A DNA stretch of 64,000 bases. Source: Dokdonella_A ginsengisoli. GTDB taxonomy: Bacteria > Pseudomonadota > Gammaproteobacteria > Xanthomonadales > Rhodanobacteraceae. The position numbers were made by a program, and so were the translations under genes. The DNA lies in NCBI RefSeq assembly GCF_042652785.1, contig NZ_JBHSHD010000016.1:1-64000 (forward strand), read 5' to 3'. The first letter of the stretch is position 1. Each line of letters starts with the position of its first letter. A model generated the notes under the pieces. That model was given only the letters and a program-made list of their open reading frames with translations, ran no database searches and was not told where the DNA came from. Below, one piece after another: positions 51,513-59,256 of this stretch.

Positions 51513-53606
51513 TCAGGCCAACGTCCGCAGTTTCGGCTCTCGGTCCCACTGCCGTGTCTTCGCGGCCTGGATGAAGCCCTTTATGTCCGATGCACTGATC
51601 ACACCGGCATCCTTGGCAATGCCCGCGGCTCGCAAGACGGGTTCTGCGCCACCGTCGAAGGCGATCGCTTTGAGGTGGCCGAATGCATCACGCAACCAGT
51701 CCACGGCCGCGGCTTCCTTCGCCAAGGTCTTGCCAGCAGCGGCGGACAGCACGATCGCTACCGCATCGAAAACGATCGAGGGTGTGCCGGCGAGTTGACC
51801 ATCCGCAGCCTGCGTCCTGCCGTCACTCAGCGTGACGCCACCGACCTTGGACGCGACGATCTTGACGGCCGCTCCCGCATCCTCGGCGGCCTTGCGTAGG
51901 GCCTTGATCGTGCCGGCATCGGAACCGGCACCGATCAGAATGCCAATCTGCCGGCCTTCCAGCGTGGCCTTCATCTTGCCGATGATCTGCAGAGCGGGCG
52001 ACGGCGGGCGATCCTCCGGCTTCACCGTGGCGGGAGGCGCAGGAGGAAGGGCATCCAGCGCCAGTCCCGTGGCGACGCGCTTGGCGAGGTCCGCGTCGAT
52101 GTGGCGCAAGTGACCAACCACCGCTTCGCGCACGTGCAGGGTCTCCACCTTGGAGAGCTCGAACACCAGCGCCGAGGCGATGTGCGCCTGCTCGGGTGTG
52201 GTCTGGCTGCGATAGAACTGCCGCGCTTGGCTGTAATGGTCAGCGAAGCTCCCGACACGAATACGGCCCTTTGTGCCTTCGTCGGCCGGTTGGCCGAACG
52301 TGCGGAAGCCGTTGGGCGCTTCCCGCGGACTATCCACCTGCAGCGAGCTGGGGTCGTAGTTCACGCGGCCCTTGGGCACGTGCATTTGCATGCGGCCATC
52401 GCGCTGCAGATTGGCGTATGGACACTTGGGCGCGTTGATCGGAAGCTGATGGAAGTTTGGGCCGCCGAGGCGCAGGAGCTGCGTGTCGAGGTAGGAGAAT
52501 AGACGCCCCTGCAACAGGGGGTCGTCGCTGAAGTCGATGCCCGGCACGATGTTGGCCGGGCAGAACGCCACCTGCTCGGTCTCGGCGAAGAAGTTGTCCG
52601 GCCAGCGGTCGAGCACCATCCGACCAACAACCTGCAGCGGCACGAGTTCTTCGGGGATGAGCTTGGTCGAGTCGAGATGGTCGAACGGAAATTTCGCCGC
52701 GTCTTCTTCAGTGAAGAGCTGCACGGCGAACTCCCATTCCGGGTAGTCGCCGCGCTGAATCGCCTCGAACAGGTCGCGGCGGTGGAAGTCCGGATCGGCT
52801 CCGGCGAGCTTCACAGCCTCGTCCCATACCGTGGATTGCAGCCCCAGCTTAGGCCGCCAGTGAAACTTCACGAAGGTCGATTCCCCCTTGGCGTTAACCA
52901 GCCGGAAGCTATGGATGCCGAAGCCTTCGATCATCCGCAGCGACCGCGGGAGGGTACGGTCGCTCATCGCCCACATGATCATGTGCATCGCTTCTGGCGT
53001 GAGCGAAATGAAGTCCCAGAACGTGTCGTGCGCACTGGCTGCCTGCGGGAAGCCGCGATCCGGTTCCATCTTCACGGAGTGGATCAGATCCGGGAACTTG
53101 ATCGCGTCCTGGATGAAGAACACAGGGATGTTGTTTCCGACCAAATCCCAGTTGCCCTCCTTCGTGTAGAACTTCACGGCGAAACCGCGCACGTCACGCG
53201 GCGTGTCGACGGAGCCGGCACCGCCGGCAACAGTGGAAAAGCGGGTGAACAACCGCGTCCGCTCGCCGACCTCGGTGAGCACCTTGGCTGTGGTGTATTT
53301 GCTCAGCGACTTGGTCAACTCGAAATAGCCGTGCACCGCGGATCCGCGTGCATGCACGATGCGCTCAGGGATACGCTCATGATCGAAGTGAGTGATCTTC
53401 TCGCGGAGGATGAAGTCTTCCAGCAGCGTCGGCCCGCGCGACGTCGAGCGTACCGAGTTCTGATTGTCCGCGATCGGAGTCCCCTGGTTGGTAGTCAGCG
53501 GCGGATGCTTGCCTCCTGCAAGCTGGTGTCGTTCGCCCCCATTTCCCGAAGCAGAGGGCTGTTGCCCTTTGGATTTATGAAGGCGGGACGACTTTCTGAC
53601 GTTCAC
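51513..53606 (-). CDS. katE: Large-subunit catalase HPII
   Basis: A 697-aa protein. The N-terminal region is basic and Gly/Gln-rich. The catalase core covers residues ~50-540: RIVHARGSAVHGYFELTKSL with the active-site His, STVAGGAGSVDTPRDVRGFA, and the heme region GRLFSYLDTQLLRLGGPN with the proximal Tyr. After ~residue 545 a flavodoxin/GATase1-like domain follows (GRQIGILIGAGSDAGTIKAL), typical of HPII. It breaks down H2O2 in the cytoplasm and is RpoS-dependent in relatives. It is the largest cargo gene of the element. The palindrome at 53737-53753 is in its upstream gap. Confidence 0.95.
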   Translation of the reverse strand: MNVRKSSRLHKSKGQQPSASGNGGERHQLAGGKHPPLTTNQGTPIADNQNSVRSTSRGPTLLEDFILREKITHFDHERIPERIVHARGSAVHGYFELTKSLSKYTTAKVLTEVGERTRLFTRFSTVAGGAGSVDTPRDVRGFAVKFYTKEGNWDLVGNNIPVFFIQDAIKFPDLIHSVKMEPDRGFPQAASAHDTFWDFISLTPEAMHMIMWAMSDRTLPRSLRMIEGFGIHSFRLVNAKGESTFVKFHWRPKLGLQSTVWDEAVKLAGADPDFHRRDLFEAIQRGDYPEWEFAVQLFTEEDAAKFPFDHLDSTKLIPEELVPLQVVGRMVLDRWPDNFFAETEQVAFCPANIVPGIDFSDDPLLQGRLFSYLDTQLLRLGGPNFHQLPINAPKCPYANLQRDGRMQMHVPKGRVNYDPSSLQVDSPREAPNGFRTFGQPADEGTKGRIRVGSFADHYSQARQFYRSQTTPEQAHIASALVFELSKVETLHVREAVVGHLRHIDADLAKRVATGLALDALPPAPPATVKPEDRPPSPALQIIGKMKATLEGRQIGILIGAGSDAGTIKALRKAAEDAGAAVKIVASKVGGVTLSDGRTQAADGQLAGTPSIVFDAVAIVLSAAAGKTLAKEAAAVDWLRDAFGHLKAIAFDGGAEPVLRAAGIAKDAGVISASDIKGFIQAAKTRQWDREPKLRTLA

Positions 53607-53736
53607 CGGATTCTCCTCGGCGGACTTTCGGTGGGATCGAGCAAAAATGGATGGGAGATCGGAGACGACCAGGGCTTACTAAATCGAGTCGTCCTTCAAC
53701 CTAGCGACGACAGTACCGGCCTGGCAGAGCATTCTG

Positions 53737-53753
53737 TACTAGAAGGCCTAGTA
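53737..53753. promoter_or_regulatory. Inverted repeat TACTAG-N5-CTAGTA in the katE divergent region
   Basis: A perfect 6-bp inverted repeat with a 5-nt spacer, 130 nt upstream of the katE start and 133 nt upstream of the rightward 72-aa gene. It is in the only control region between them and could regulate either. Confidence 0.35.
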
Positions 53754-53886
53754 TCTGTGTGCGGAAACGTACAGAGCGTCAGCCAGCTACCGCGTAGAAG
53801 GTGCGTTGAAGAGACGATCTTTGCCGTGGTGCCAGACGCATGCGGCTCCGATCGGCCCGCGGGATGTTTCGATCGAGGAAACGAAC

Positions 53887-54105
53887 GTGCCTACTTTGTG
53901 GTGCTCCTGTTCCGCGTCCTTGCCGCACGAAGGAGAGTCCATCCACTTCCGACTCGATGGTCGTGGGGCCTCGCTGACTGGGACGTATATAAGGGGGTTC
54001 TTCCGATCGCGCTGGGCCGAGTACGACGTTGGACGCGTCCTTTCATGGCGGGCGCCCGACGTGATTGAGTCGGACAGCATGGCTGTCACTCTTGAGCATC
54101 GATAG
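53887..54105 (+). CDS. Small hypothetical protein (72 aa)
   Basis: GTG start at 53887 with GAGGAA six nt upstream. The product is PTLWCSCSASLPHEGESIHF, then RLDGRGASLTGTYIRGFFRS, then RWAEYDVGRVLSWR near its end; mainly beta, with two Cys close to the start. No family name is recalled. It is followed 8 nt later by the 61-aa gene, so the two form a small rightward operon divergent from katE. Confidence 0.55.
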   Translation: MPTLWCSCSASLPHEGESIHFRLDGRGASLTGTYIRGFFRSRWAEYDVGRVLSWRAPDVIESDSMAVTLEHR

Positions 54106-54113
54106 GAAGCCGC

Positions 54114-54299
54114 ATGCAACCTGAAACTCCGAAGCGCCTCAAAGAGCTTCGTCAGTTGCACGAAGTGGAGACCTACTTGCAGGGCGCTCGGACGGATCTG
54201 CGCCTGAAACCGGGAAACCAGGAACTTCGAGCCTTCGTAGGGATGGCCGAAAAAGTTTTGGCGTACGAGCGAAAGCGGCTTGCAATTAAAGGCACCTGA
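54114..54299 (+). CDS. Small helical protein, paralogue of the gene at 57887
   Basis: 61 aa with AGGAA just upstream. KRLKELRQLHEVETYLQGAR and the later AFVGMAEKVLAYERKRLAIK match the 66-aa protein at 57887-58087 along the full length. Both are short two-helix proteins with charged faces. No function is known. One copy is inside the element, the other just outside its right end. Confidence 0.6.
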   Translation: MQPETPKRLKELRQLHEVETYLQGARTDLRLKPGNQELRAFVGMAEKVLAYERKRLAIKGT

Positions 54300-54353
54300 G
54301 GCGGAAACGGCTCAGCCCCGGGCGAGTTTTCTGTAAGCCATTTCCAAACAAGC

Positions 54354-54649
54354 CTAGGACTGCAGCAGCTTTGAACTCCTCGACCGACGCAGAGGCTTCC
54401 CCTCTTGCTCAGCGATGAGCTTCTGCAGATAAGCAACGCGCTCTTCCTCTGGGAAGAACGCGATCACGTGGGCGACCGTCAGGCGGTAGCGCTTTCGTAG
54501 CCCTGGAACTCCGCCTTGGCTTGCGCCAGGCGCTCCTCGACGCCCACCTTCTCCAAAGGGGGCACAGGCTGACGCGCCGTGTCGTTCTTGCGGTCGAGTT
54601 CCGCTAGCTCCTGCTGGAACTGGCGGAAGTCGTAGCTGCTCTGCTTCAT
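54354..54649 (-). pseudogene. Small gene split by an apparent frameshift
   Basis: From the ATG at 54649 the frame reads KQSSYDFRQFQQELAELDRK, then VEERLAQAKAEFQGYESATA, and stops at 54479. In the -1 frame the sequence continues smoothly from the same spot as RKRYRLTVAHVIAFFPEEER, then VAYLQKLIAEQEGKPLRRSR, and stops at 54354. A one-base change near 54485-54500 would join them into a ~98-aa protein. It may be an H-NS-like or other nucleoid protein; this is a guess. No standard slippery heptamer is seen. Confidence 0.4.
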
Positions 54650-54730
54650 ACGTAGTTGGGCTCAAGGGATGATCGGCCCGCCTAGCCCGACCATGGAGCG
54701 CGCGCCCTCCGGCAAATCTGACGAGAGCGC

Positions 54731-54747
54731 GAATGGTATTACCATTC
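54731..54747. promoter_or_regulatory. Palindrome GAATGGT-ATT-ACCATTC
   Basis: A perfect 7-bp inverted repeat with a 3-nt spacer, AT-rich, about 80-95 nt upstream of the rightward membrane protein gene and upstream of the leftward split gene. It looks like a repressor operator. The matching regulator is unknown. Confidence 0.4.
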
Positions 54748-54826
54748 CTAGAACGTCTACGCTGACGTGTTCCTCGCCCCAGAACGAGCCGTGACTGACT
54801 TTCTACGCCCTCCGCAAGCCATCTCG

Positions 54827-55114
54827 ATGGCCAAGTCGCAAAACTTTCGTCGCGCGAGATGGATGCTGGTCGTACTGTTTCTGGCTGCCGCCCTCTCGAT
54901 GTCGCTAGTCGATCGTGCTCCCCCTTGGATTGCAGTGATCGAAGTGGCGATCTACGTGCCAGTGTTCCTCTACGTCGCCTTCTGGCCCTGCCCGATATGT
55001 CACAAGCCATTCGCGCTCAGGATCGGCTGGATCATGATCTGCTGGCCATGGGTCAACCACTGCCTGCACTGCAACAGCGGACTTCTTTCGCCCAAAAGAA
55101 AAGCCCCGCGCTAG
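54827..55114 (+). CDS. Small membrane protein with two CxxC pairs
   Basis: About 95 aa from the ATG at 54827; GTG starts at 54767 or 54791 are also possible and no start has a clear ribosome-binding site. Two or three hydrophobic stretches (WMLVVLFLAAALSMSLV, AVIEVAIYVPVFLYVAFW, IGWIMICWPWV) are combined with CPIC and CLHC pairs that could form a zinc ribbon at the membrane face. No family recognised. The stop codon lies in the loop of the terminator at 55095-55121. Confidence 0.55.
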   Translation: MAKSQNFRRARWMLVVLFLAAALSMSLVDRAPPWIAVIEVAIYVPVFLYVAFWPCPICHKPFALRIGWIMICWPWVNHCLHCNSGLLSPKRKAPR

Positions 55115-55121
55115 GCGGGGC
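55095..55121 (-). terminator. Intrinsic terminator after the P63C gene (also converges with the + strand gene)
   Basis: On the minus strand GCCCCGC-N5-GCGGGGC is followed by TTTTCTTTT, starting 10 nt after the P63C stop. The stem is symmetric, so it could also help end the rightward gene. Confidence 0.8.
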
Positions 55122-55130
55122 CTGATCTAG

Positions 55131-56105
55131 CTACGACGTTGGGCGTTTGAAATCTAGATCGAGCTGGCCTCCGAAGACCTTCTTGATGTTGGATTCATAC
55201 TCTTCTTGAGTGTTGGAGACGCTAGCGATGCCAGTCAACTTGCCAAGGTGGACACGCAGCGCCTTCACGCCTATCTCAGAGAGAAACTGGTGTAACTTGC
55301 CGCCGGACCTCTTGCTCTTCTCACGACTCTCTCTCGTTAGAGTCAAGATCTTGCCATTGCTGCGCGCCAGCGGTTCATACACCTGACGTTCGGTGAGCCA
55401 TTTGAACTTCCAAGGTCTATTGCGGACAGGTTTGGGGAGCGCATAGAGTCGATACCACTCGTTGTACAGCTCCTCAGGAAACTCGCGTTCATACTCGCGA
55501 GCCTCCTCCCGCACGAACACTTTGAACGCCGCAATAACCTCTTCTCGGGTAGCGTCGTAGCCCGCCAAGGCATAGACCAGACCCTTGATTCCAGCCTTTG
55601 CCGAGGCGCCGAGGATTACGTGCGCTTGACGTGCATAAGGCGCCTGCCTATCAGTCAACTTGCCAGCGGCCTCGGCAGCCACGATGGCCTTACAGATGTC
55701 TATTAGCAGGGTCACATCGTAGCCGTTTCCCTCAACAACAAGGTTCTCGGTGCCGCCGGGGCGATATTGAAATTTAAGGGGTTTTCCCAACTTTTCCAGG
55801 ATCTCGGTGCCGACGAACTGAGCCATCACCTGCCCGCTTGCGAACTTTCGAATTGAATGGCCTCGGGCCGCCAATCCAATTGCCTCACCCATCCCGGTCT
55901 GACTGATGACGGCGGTCTTGCCAGCATCATTCAGCACATAGCAATCGACGTCGAACCCGAACTCGTCCTTGAAATTTCCTTTGTGCGTAGCTTGCAGCGT
56001 CTCATCGTGCGAATCGGCACCCTTCGCCTTAGACGCCCGCATCTTCGGCACCTCGCCGTTGAGCGCCATTGGAATCGTCCCCTCATCCCCCTTCTTCTTA
56101 GCCAT
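55131..56105 (-). CDS. P63C domain-containing protein
   Basis: About 324 aa from the ATG at 56105 (MAKKKGDEG). The first ~120 residues include a basic start, then CYVLNDAGKTAVISQTGMGE. The last ~110 residues are the P63C domain: EYEREFPEELYNEWYRLYAL, QVYEPLARSNGKIL, LHQFLSEIGVKALRVHLGKL. P63C proteins are found on phages and islands; their function is not known, although DNA-linked roles have been suggested. It is the second gene from the right end, with a palindrome 84 nt upstream and a terminator downstream, so it is a single-gene unit. Confidence 0.8.
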   Translation of the reverse strand: MAKKKGDEGTIPMALNGEVPKMRASKAKGADSHDETLQATHKGNFKDEFGFDVDCYVLNDAGKTAVISQTGMGEAIGLAARGHSIRKFASGQVMAQFVGTEILEKLGKPLKFQYRPGGTENLVVEGNGYDVTLLIDICKAIVAAEAAGKLTDRQAPYARQAHVILGASAKAGIKGLVYALAGYDATREEVIAAFKVFVREEAREYEREFPEELYNEWYRLYALPKPVRNRPWKFKWLTERQVYEPLARSNGKILTLTRESREKSKRSGGKLHQFLSEIGVKALRVHLGKLTGIASVSNTQEEYESNIKKVFGGQLDLDFKRPTS

Positions 56106-56189
56106 CTTTGAGACCCCCTGTGGATTGTGGCTCCAACAGCCTAGCAAGACTGCTGCCAGCGGGGATGTAGGCCAACCCAGGGAGTTCTT

Positions 56190-56205
56190 GTAGGAAATCT
56201 CCTAC
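56190..56205. promoter_or_regulatory. Palindrome GTAGGAAATCTCCTAC, copy 2
   Basis: One mismatch from the perfect form found at 49632 and 57797. It lies 84 nt upstream of the leftward P63C gene. Confidence 0.55.
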
Positions 56206-56262
56206 AGGCCCTCCCCTCCCCCGAAGTTCCGCCGCGATGGTGCGGTGCGGGATCAAGAGTGG

Positions 56263-57483
56263 CTAGGCCATCCGCTTGATCGGCACGACATTCGTTCCTG
56301 TGCCGAGAACATCAAGTTGGTCCGCCCACTGACGTAGCGCCGCAGCCCGCTCAACCGCGTAGTCGTTTCGATCGTAGATTTCCGCCATGCCGGGCAGCTT
56401 GTGATTGATGGCCCGTTCGGCAACTTCGTAGCGCACCCCAAGCGAGGCGAGTCCGCTGCGCATCGTGCGGCGAAGGTCGTGCGGCTTGAAGGAGCCTCGG
56501 GGGATCCCGGCGGCGTCGAGAGCACGCCAGAGCCAGGCGCGATAGGTTTGGTACGGAATCGGTCGGTCTTCACCCCGCGCCGCGGGAAACACATACGCGG
56601 AGCTTGGAGTGTTGGCGGCGATCTTCCTAAGCAGGTCCAGCACTTGGCTGGGTAGCACAATCACGTAGCCGGATCCCGTCTTGGTGCGTTCCGCAGGAAT
56701 CGACCATGAGCCCCGCTCCAAGTCGAATTCGGCCCACGCGGCTTCACATAGCTCGCCAGGGCGAACTCCTGTGATCAGGTGCAGGCGAAGCGCCCATCCC
56801 TTCACGTCATCGGGGATGGCCCGCAGGAATTTCGCCAGCACTTCCCCTTCCAGGGCGACACCCTCACGGCGCTCCTCTGCCTTTGCGATAGAGCTTCGCT
56901 TGATACCCAGCGCAGGATTGTCCGGACGTATCGCCTGCCCTCGCGCATGCTCGAAGACTGCTCGCGCAGCGGCGTGGAGCGTTCGCATGGCGCCGGTTCC
57001 CCTTGAAGACGAGGCTCGGAGCATGGCTACGACGTCGGCCACGGAGACATCGACCGCGAGCATCGCCCCTAGACGAGGAACGATCCAGTTCGTCAGGTAC
57101 ATCTTATAGAGCTTGCGAGTGGAAGCCGCGGCTACCGACAACACCTTCGCTTCATAGTCGGCCACCAGCTGGCGCACCGTCCAGGCGGCCATGCCGGCAT
57201 GCTTCTCCCGCCGTTTTTCGGCAGCGACATCCACGCCCTTACTCACTCGAACCCGCGCTTCGCGGGCTTCCTGGCGTGCCTTCTTGAGCGAGTAGTCCGG
57301 GTAACGCCCCAAGGTCACCTCGCGCCTGCGACCACCAACGCGGTAGCGCAGCACCCAGACGGCGGCCCCGGCAGAGGACAAGGTGAAGGTCAGCCCATCT
57401 CCATCGCTCTTGGCCACTGGCTTGCCCGCTGCGAGCCAGGCACGCAGCTGCACTTCGGAAAGATTCTTTGCCTGCTTCGCCAT
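56263..57483 (-). CDS. int: Tyrosine-type integrase (DUF4102 N-terminal domain)
   Basis: A 406-aa protein. The N-terminal DUF4102 arm-binding domain (LTFTLSSAGAAVWVLRYRVG, VTLGRYPDYSLKKARQEARE) is followed by a SAM-like core-binding domain (~100-190) and the catalytic domain. The active residues are visible: Arg241 (TGVRPGE), His335 and Arg338 (HDLRRT), His361 (NHKLPG), Tyr370 (EIYDRNDY). All are intact, so it should be active. Its start is 14 nt from the arm repeats and ~170 nt from the right core; it points into the element. It is P4/CP4-57-like, consistent with the AlpA gene. Confidence 0.95.
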   Translation of the reverse strand: MAKQAKNLSEVQLRAWLAAGKPVAKSDGDGLTFTLSSAGAAVWVLRYRVGGRRREVTLGRYPDYSLKKARQEAREARVRVSKGVDVAAEKRREKHAGMAAWTVRQLVADYEAKVLSVAAASTRKLYKMYLTNWIVPRLGAMLAVDVSVADVVAMLRASSSRGTGAMRTLHAAARAVFEHARGQAIRPDNPALGIKRSSIAKAEERREGVALEGEVLAKFLRAIPDDVKGWALRLHLITGVRPGELCEAAWAEFDLERGSWSIPAERTKTGSGYVIVLPSQVLDLLRKIAANTPSSAYVFPAARGEDRPIPYQTYRAWLWRALDAAGIPRGSFKPHDLRRTMRSGLASLGVRYEVAERAINHKLPGMAEIYDRNDYAVERAAALRQWADQLDVLGTGTNVVPIKRMA

Positions 57484-57496
57484 CGGTAGCGCCTCC

Positions 57497-57537
57497 TGGG
57501 TAGCTACGCTTCCTAGCTACCCACCTAGCTACCCATT
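57497..57537. repeat. Right set of integrase arm-type repeats
   Basis: TAGCTACCCA occurs at 57514-57523 and 57526-57535 (12-bp period) and in reverse as TGGGTAGCTA at 57497-57506. They overlap the expected int promoter region. The pair matches the left end repeats at 37096-37120. Confidence 0.72.
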
Positions 57538-57652
57538 TTGGCCCGGATGCTATTGGACATCAATGAACAGAAGCGGACAGGAATCCCAATAAATTCCGCT
57601 ATTTCCCGCCATGTCCCGGACGACATCGGACGTCCACGAGCACCAAATCAGC

Positions 57653-57673
57653 TACTTCATGAACTATTGATGG
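57653..57673. other. attR: right attachment-site core
   Basis: This copy of the phaB 3' end (Tyr-Phe-Met-Asn-Tyr-stop in frame) has no phaB-like sequence before it, so it marks the element's right limit. The identical block TTCATGAACTA is at 57656-57666. The DNA after it is expected to be the original sequence downstream of phaB. Confidence 0.8.
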
Positions 57674-57680
57674 CGGGCCG

Positions 57681-57704
57681 GGAAGCCGCAGAACAGCGGC
57701 TTCC
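57681..57704 (+). terminator. Displaced terminator of phaB copy 2
   Basis: A perfect 9-bp hairpin GGAAGCCGC-N6-GCGGCTTCC, 11 nt after the phaB-like stop codon in attR. It is probably the original phaB terminator, now ~20.6 kb from the gene. Confidence 0.6.
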
Positions 57705-57796
57705 TAGGCGTCCCTCTCCTCCTCGGCGGCAGGCCGAAGGAAACGCCACAAGCACTGAAACACGGCGCCGAGCGACATCTGGCCGCCACCGCGGCT

Positions 57797-57812
57797 GTAG
57801 GAAATTTCCTAC
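57797..57812. promoter_or_regulatory. Palindrome GTAGGAAATTTCCTAC, copy 3
   Basis: A perfect copy 74 nt upstream of the 66-aa gene. It is outside the element's right junction. Confidence 0.6.
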
Positions 57813-57886
57813 AGCACGCGGCGCAAATCTCAGACAGACGAATGTGACGCGCGTCGCTACGCTTCCCTCATCGAAAGGGGAACCGC

Positions 57887-58087
57887 ATGCGACCGGAAGC
57901 ACAACAGCGTCTCAAGGAACTGCGCGAACTGCACGAAGTGGAAACCTACCTCGAACGTGCACGGACGCATCTCGGGCGAGAGCCGGGAGATCCGGAGCTG
58001 GTGGCCTTCGTGCGGCTCGCCGAGGAAGTCGTCACGCAGGAGCGCAAGCGGCTCGGCATCGCCCCATCACCGAACGTCGGCAATTGA
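57887..58087 (+). CDS. Small helical protein, paralogue of the gene at 54114
   Basis: 66 aa with AGGGGAA just upstream of the ATG. QRLKELRELHEVETYLERAR and AFVRLAEEVVTQERKRLGIA align with the element-borne 61-aa protein. Being outside attR, it appears to be a host gene, or a trace of an older insertion. The palindrome at 57797 is its likely control site. Function unknown. Confidence 0.6.
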   Translation: MRPEAQQRLKELRELHEVETYLERARTHLGREPGDPELVAFVRLAEEVVTQERKRLGIAPSPNVGN

Positions 58088-58138
58088 CCGGCGAGCACGG
58101 AACGTCGCTCCAGAACTTCGCGAAGCCGCAGCCGGACT

Positions 58139-59182
58139 TCAGTAGTCGTAGCCGTCGATGAGCAGGAAATCGTCCGGATTGCGCACGCAGTCGTAGGTGA
58201 CGACGTGGCGCGGGCCGGTTTCGACGACTTCGAAATCGGTCACTCGCGGTGACGGGGTGCCGTCGACGAAGACGTGCTCGTCGATGCCCAGTGCTGCCCA
58301 TTTCGCCGTGGTGTAGCGGTCGCTCTCGCCGGTCAGCGCGATGTTGCCGCCGTCGGCGAGCACGATGCCGTAGCGCTGCATGGTCCGCAGCAAGACCCTC
58401 GCAGCGGCGTTGTAGCGGCCGAGATCGAAGTCCGCGCGCAGGCGCATGCGCACGCCGTACGGCACGCTCGCGTCCGGTCCGCTGGTCCTCAGCGTGCCGT
58501 GCGAAGCCGGGTGCACGTAGCGATCGTCGGCGATCCGCGCATTCGGCAGCACGAAGCGGATGGCGTGGCCGATGTCACCCTCGACCGGAATCGCCGCGGC
58601 GACCTCGTCGGCGTTGAACAGCAGAGGCGCGATCGGAAAACCGGCGGCATCGGCGCTCGTGCATTGCTCGCCGCGGCCGTTGCGCGGGTAGCGCCGCGTC
58701 AGATCCCAGCGCAGCGCGCATATCGTCTGCAGGCTGGTGCCGGCGACGTTCGCCGCATAGGCCTCGTACAAGGCATCGCCCTGCTGCACGAGCAGGTGGC
58801 AGTCGGCGTTCTCGTGATCGCAGGCGTAGCCGGGCGAGCCTTCGATCGCCCCGCCGGCGGGAACGGGAAACGCAAAGCCCGGAGCGTCGCAGTCCGGCGC
58901 GTAGTAGTCGTCCGCGTCGGGCCAGGCGACCACGGATACCGTCGGCGAGGCGGCGTCCGCCTGCAGCACGTACATCGAGAAATCGATCTGGAAGTCGTCG
59001 CCCGCACCCCAGCCGCCGAGTCCCTGCAGGGTGGAAACCATCGAGGCCGAGTTCGCCGCCAGCGGCGCACGGCTGACGTCCTGGTTCCAGACCGCGCCGG
59101 GCGGGAAACGCGGCAGCGGCGCGGCGGCCGCCAGCAGCGGCAGCGCACTCGCGAAGATCGACAGCCAGTGAGATCGACGCAT
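58139..59182 (-). CDS. Secreted protein of unknown function
   Basis: About 347 aa from the ATG at 59182, with GGAGGAGG just upstream. A signal peptide (WLSIFASALPLLAAAAPLP) is followed by RFPPGAVWNQDVSRAPLAAN, SMVSTLQGLGGWGAGDDFQI, and later GHAIRFVLPNARI, YGVRMRLRADFDL and ARVLLRTMQRYGIVLADGGN. The pattern PLP-x-FPPGAVWN with a late ILMRAMQRYGL-type motif occurs in secreted proteins of related bacteria with no assigned activity. Several Cys suggest disulfides. It is alone between the small gene and the DUF2058 gene. Confidence 0.7.
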   Translation of the reverse strand: MRRSHWLSIFASALPLLAAAAPLPRFPPGAVWNQDVSRAPLAANSASMVSTLQGLGGWGAGDDFQIDFSMYVLQADAASPTVSVVAWPDADDYYAPDCDAPGFAFPVPAGGAIEGSPGYACDHENADCHLLVQQGDALYEAYAANVAGTSLQTICALRWDLTRRYPRNGRGEQCTSADAAGFPIAPLLFNADEVAAAIPVEGDIGHAIRFVLPNARIADDRYVHPASHGTLRTSGPDASVPYGVRMRLRADFDLGRYNAAARVLLRTMQRYGIVLADGGNIALTGESDRYTTAKWAALGIDEHVFVDGTPSPRVTDFEVVETGPRHVVTYDCVRNPDDFLLIDGYDY

Positions 59183-59256
59183 ACCGCCTCCTCCGCGCAT
59201 CGTCGATGGTGCGCGGCGCGATTTCCCAGATGCGCGTCGCGGCCCTGCGAAAGCGC

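Larger units (their letters stand above)
37018..57666. mobile_element. ~20.6-kb integrated phage-satellite-like element in the phaB 3' end
   Basis: The limits are set by the duplicated core TTCATGAACTA at each end. Base composition inside is visibly lower in G+C and codon use is more mixed than in the flanks. Contents, right to left: tyrosine integrase, P63C-domain protein, small genes, large catalase, DUF883 protein, HNH protein, ParB-like half protein, secreted HExxH protein, three unknown genes, then a coupled operon of AlpA-type regulator, CHC2 primase, primase-like protein, RepA-like helicase, TubC-docking protein and two ejection-like virion proteins. No terminase, portal, capsid, tail or lysis gene was found. 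It could be a satellite relying on a helper phage, or a decayed podovirus-type prophage. Confidence 0.85.
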
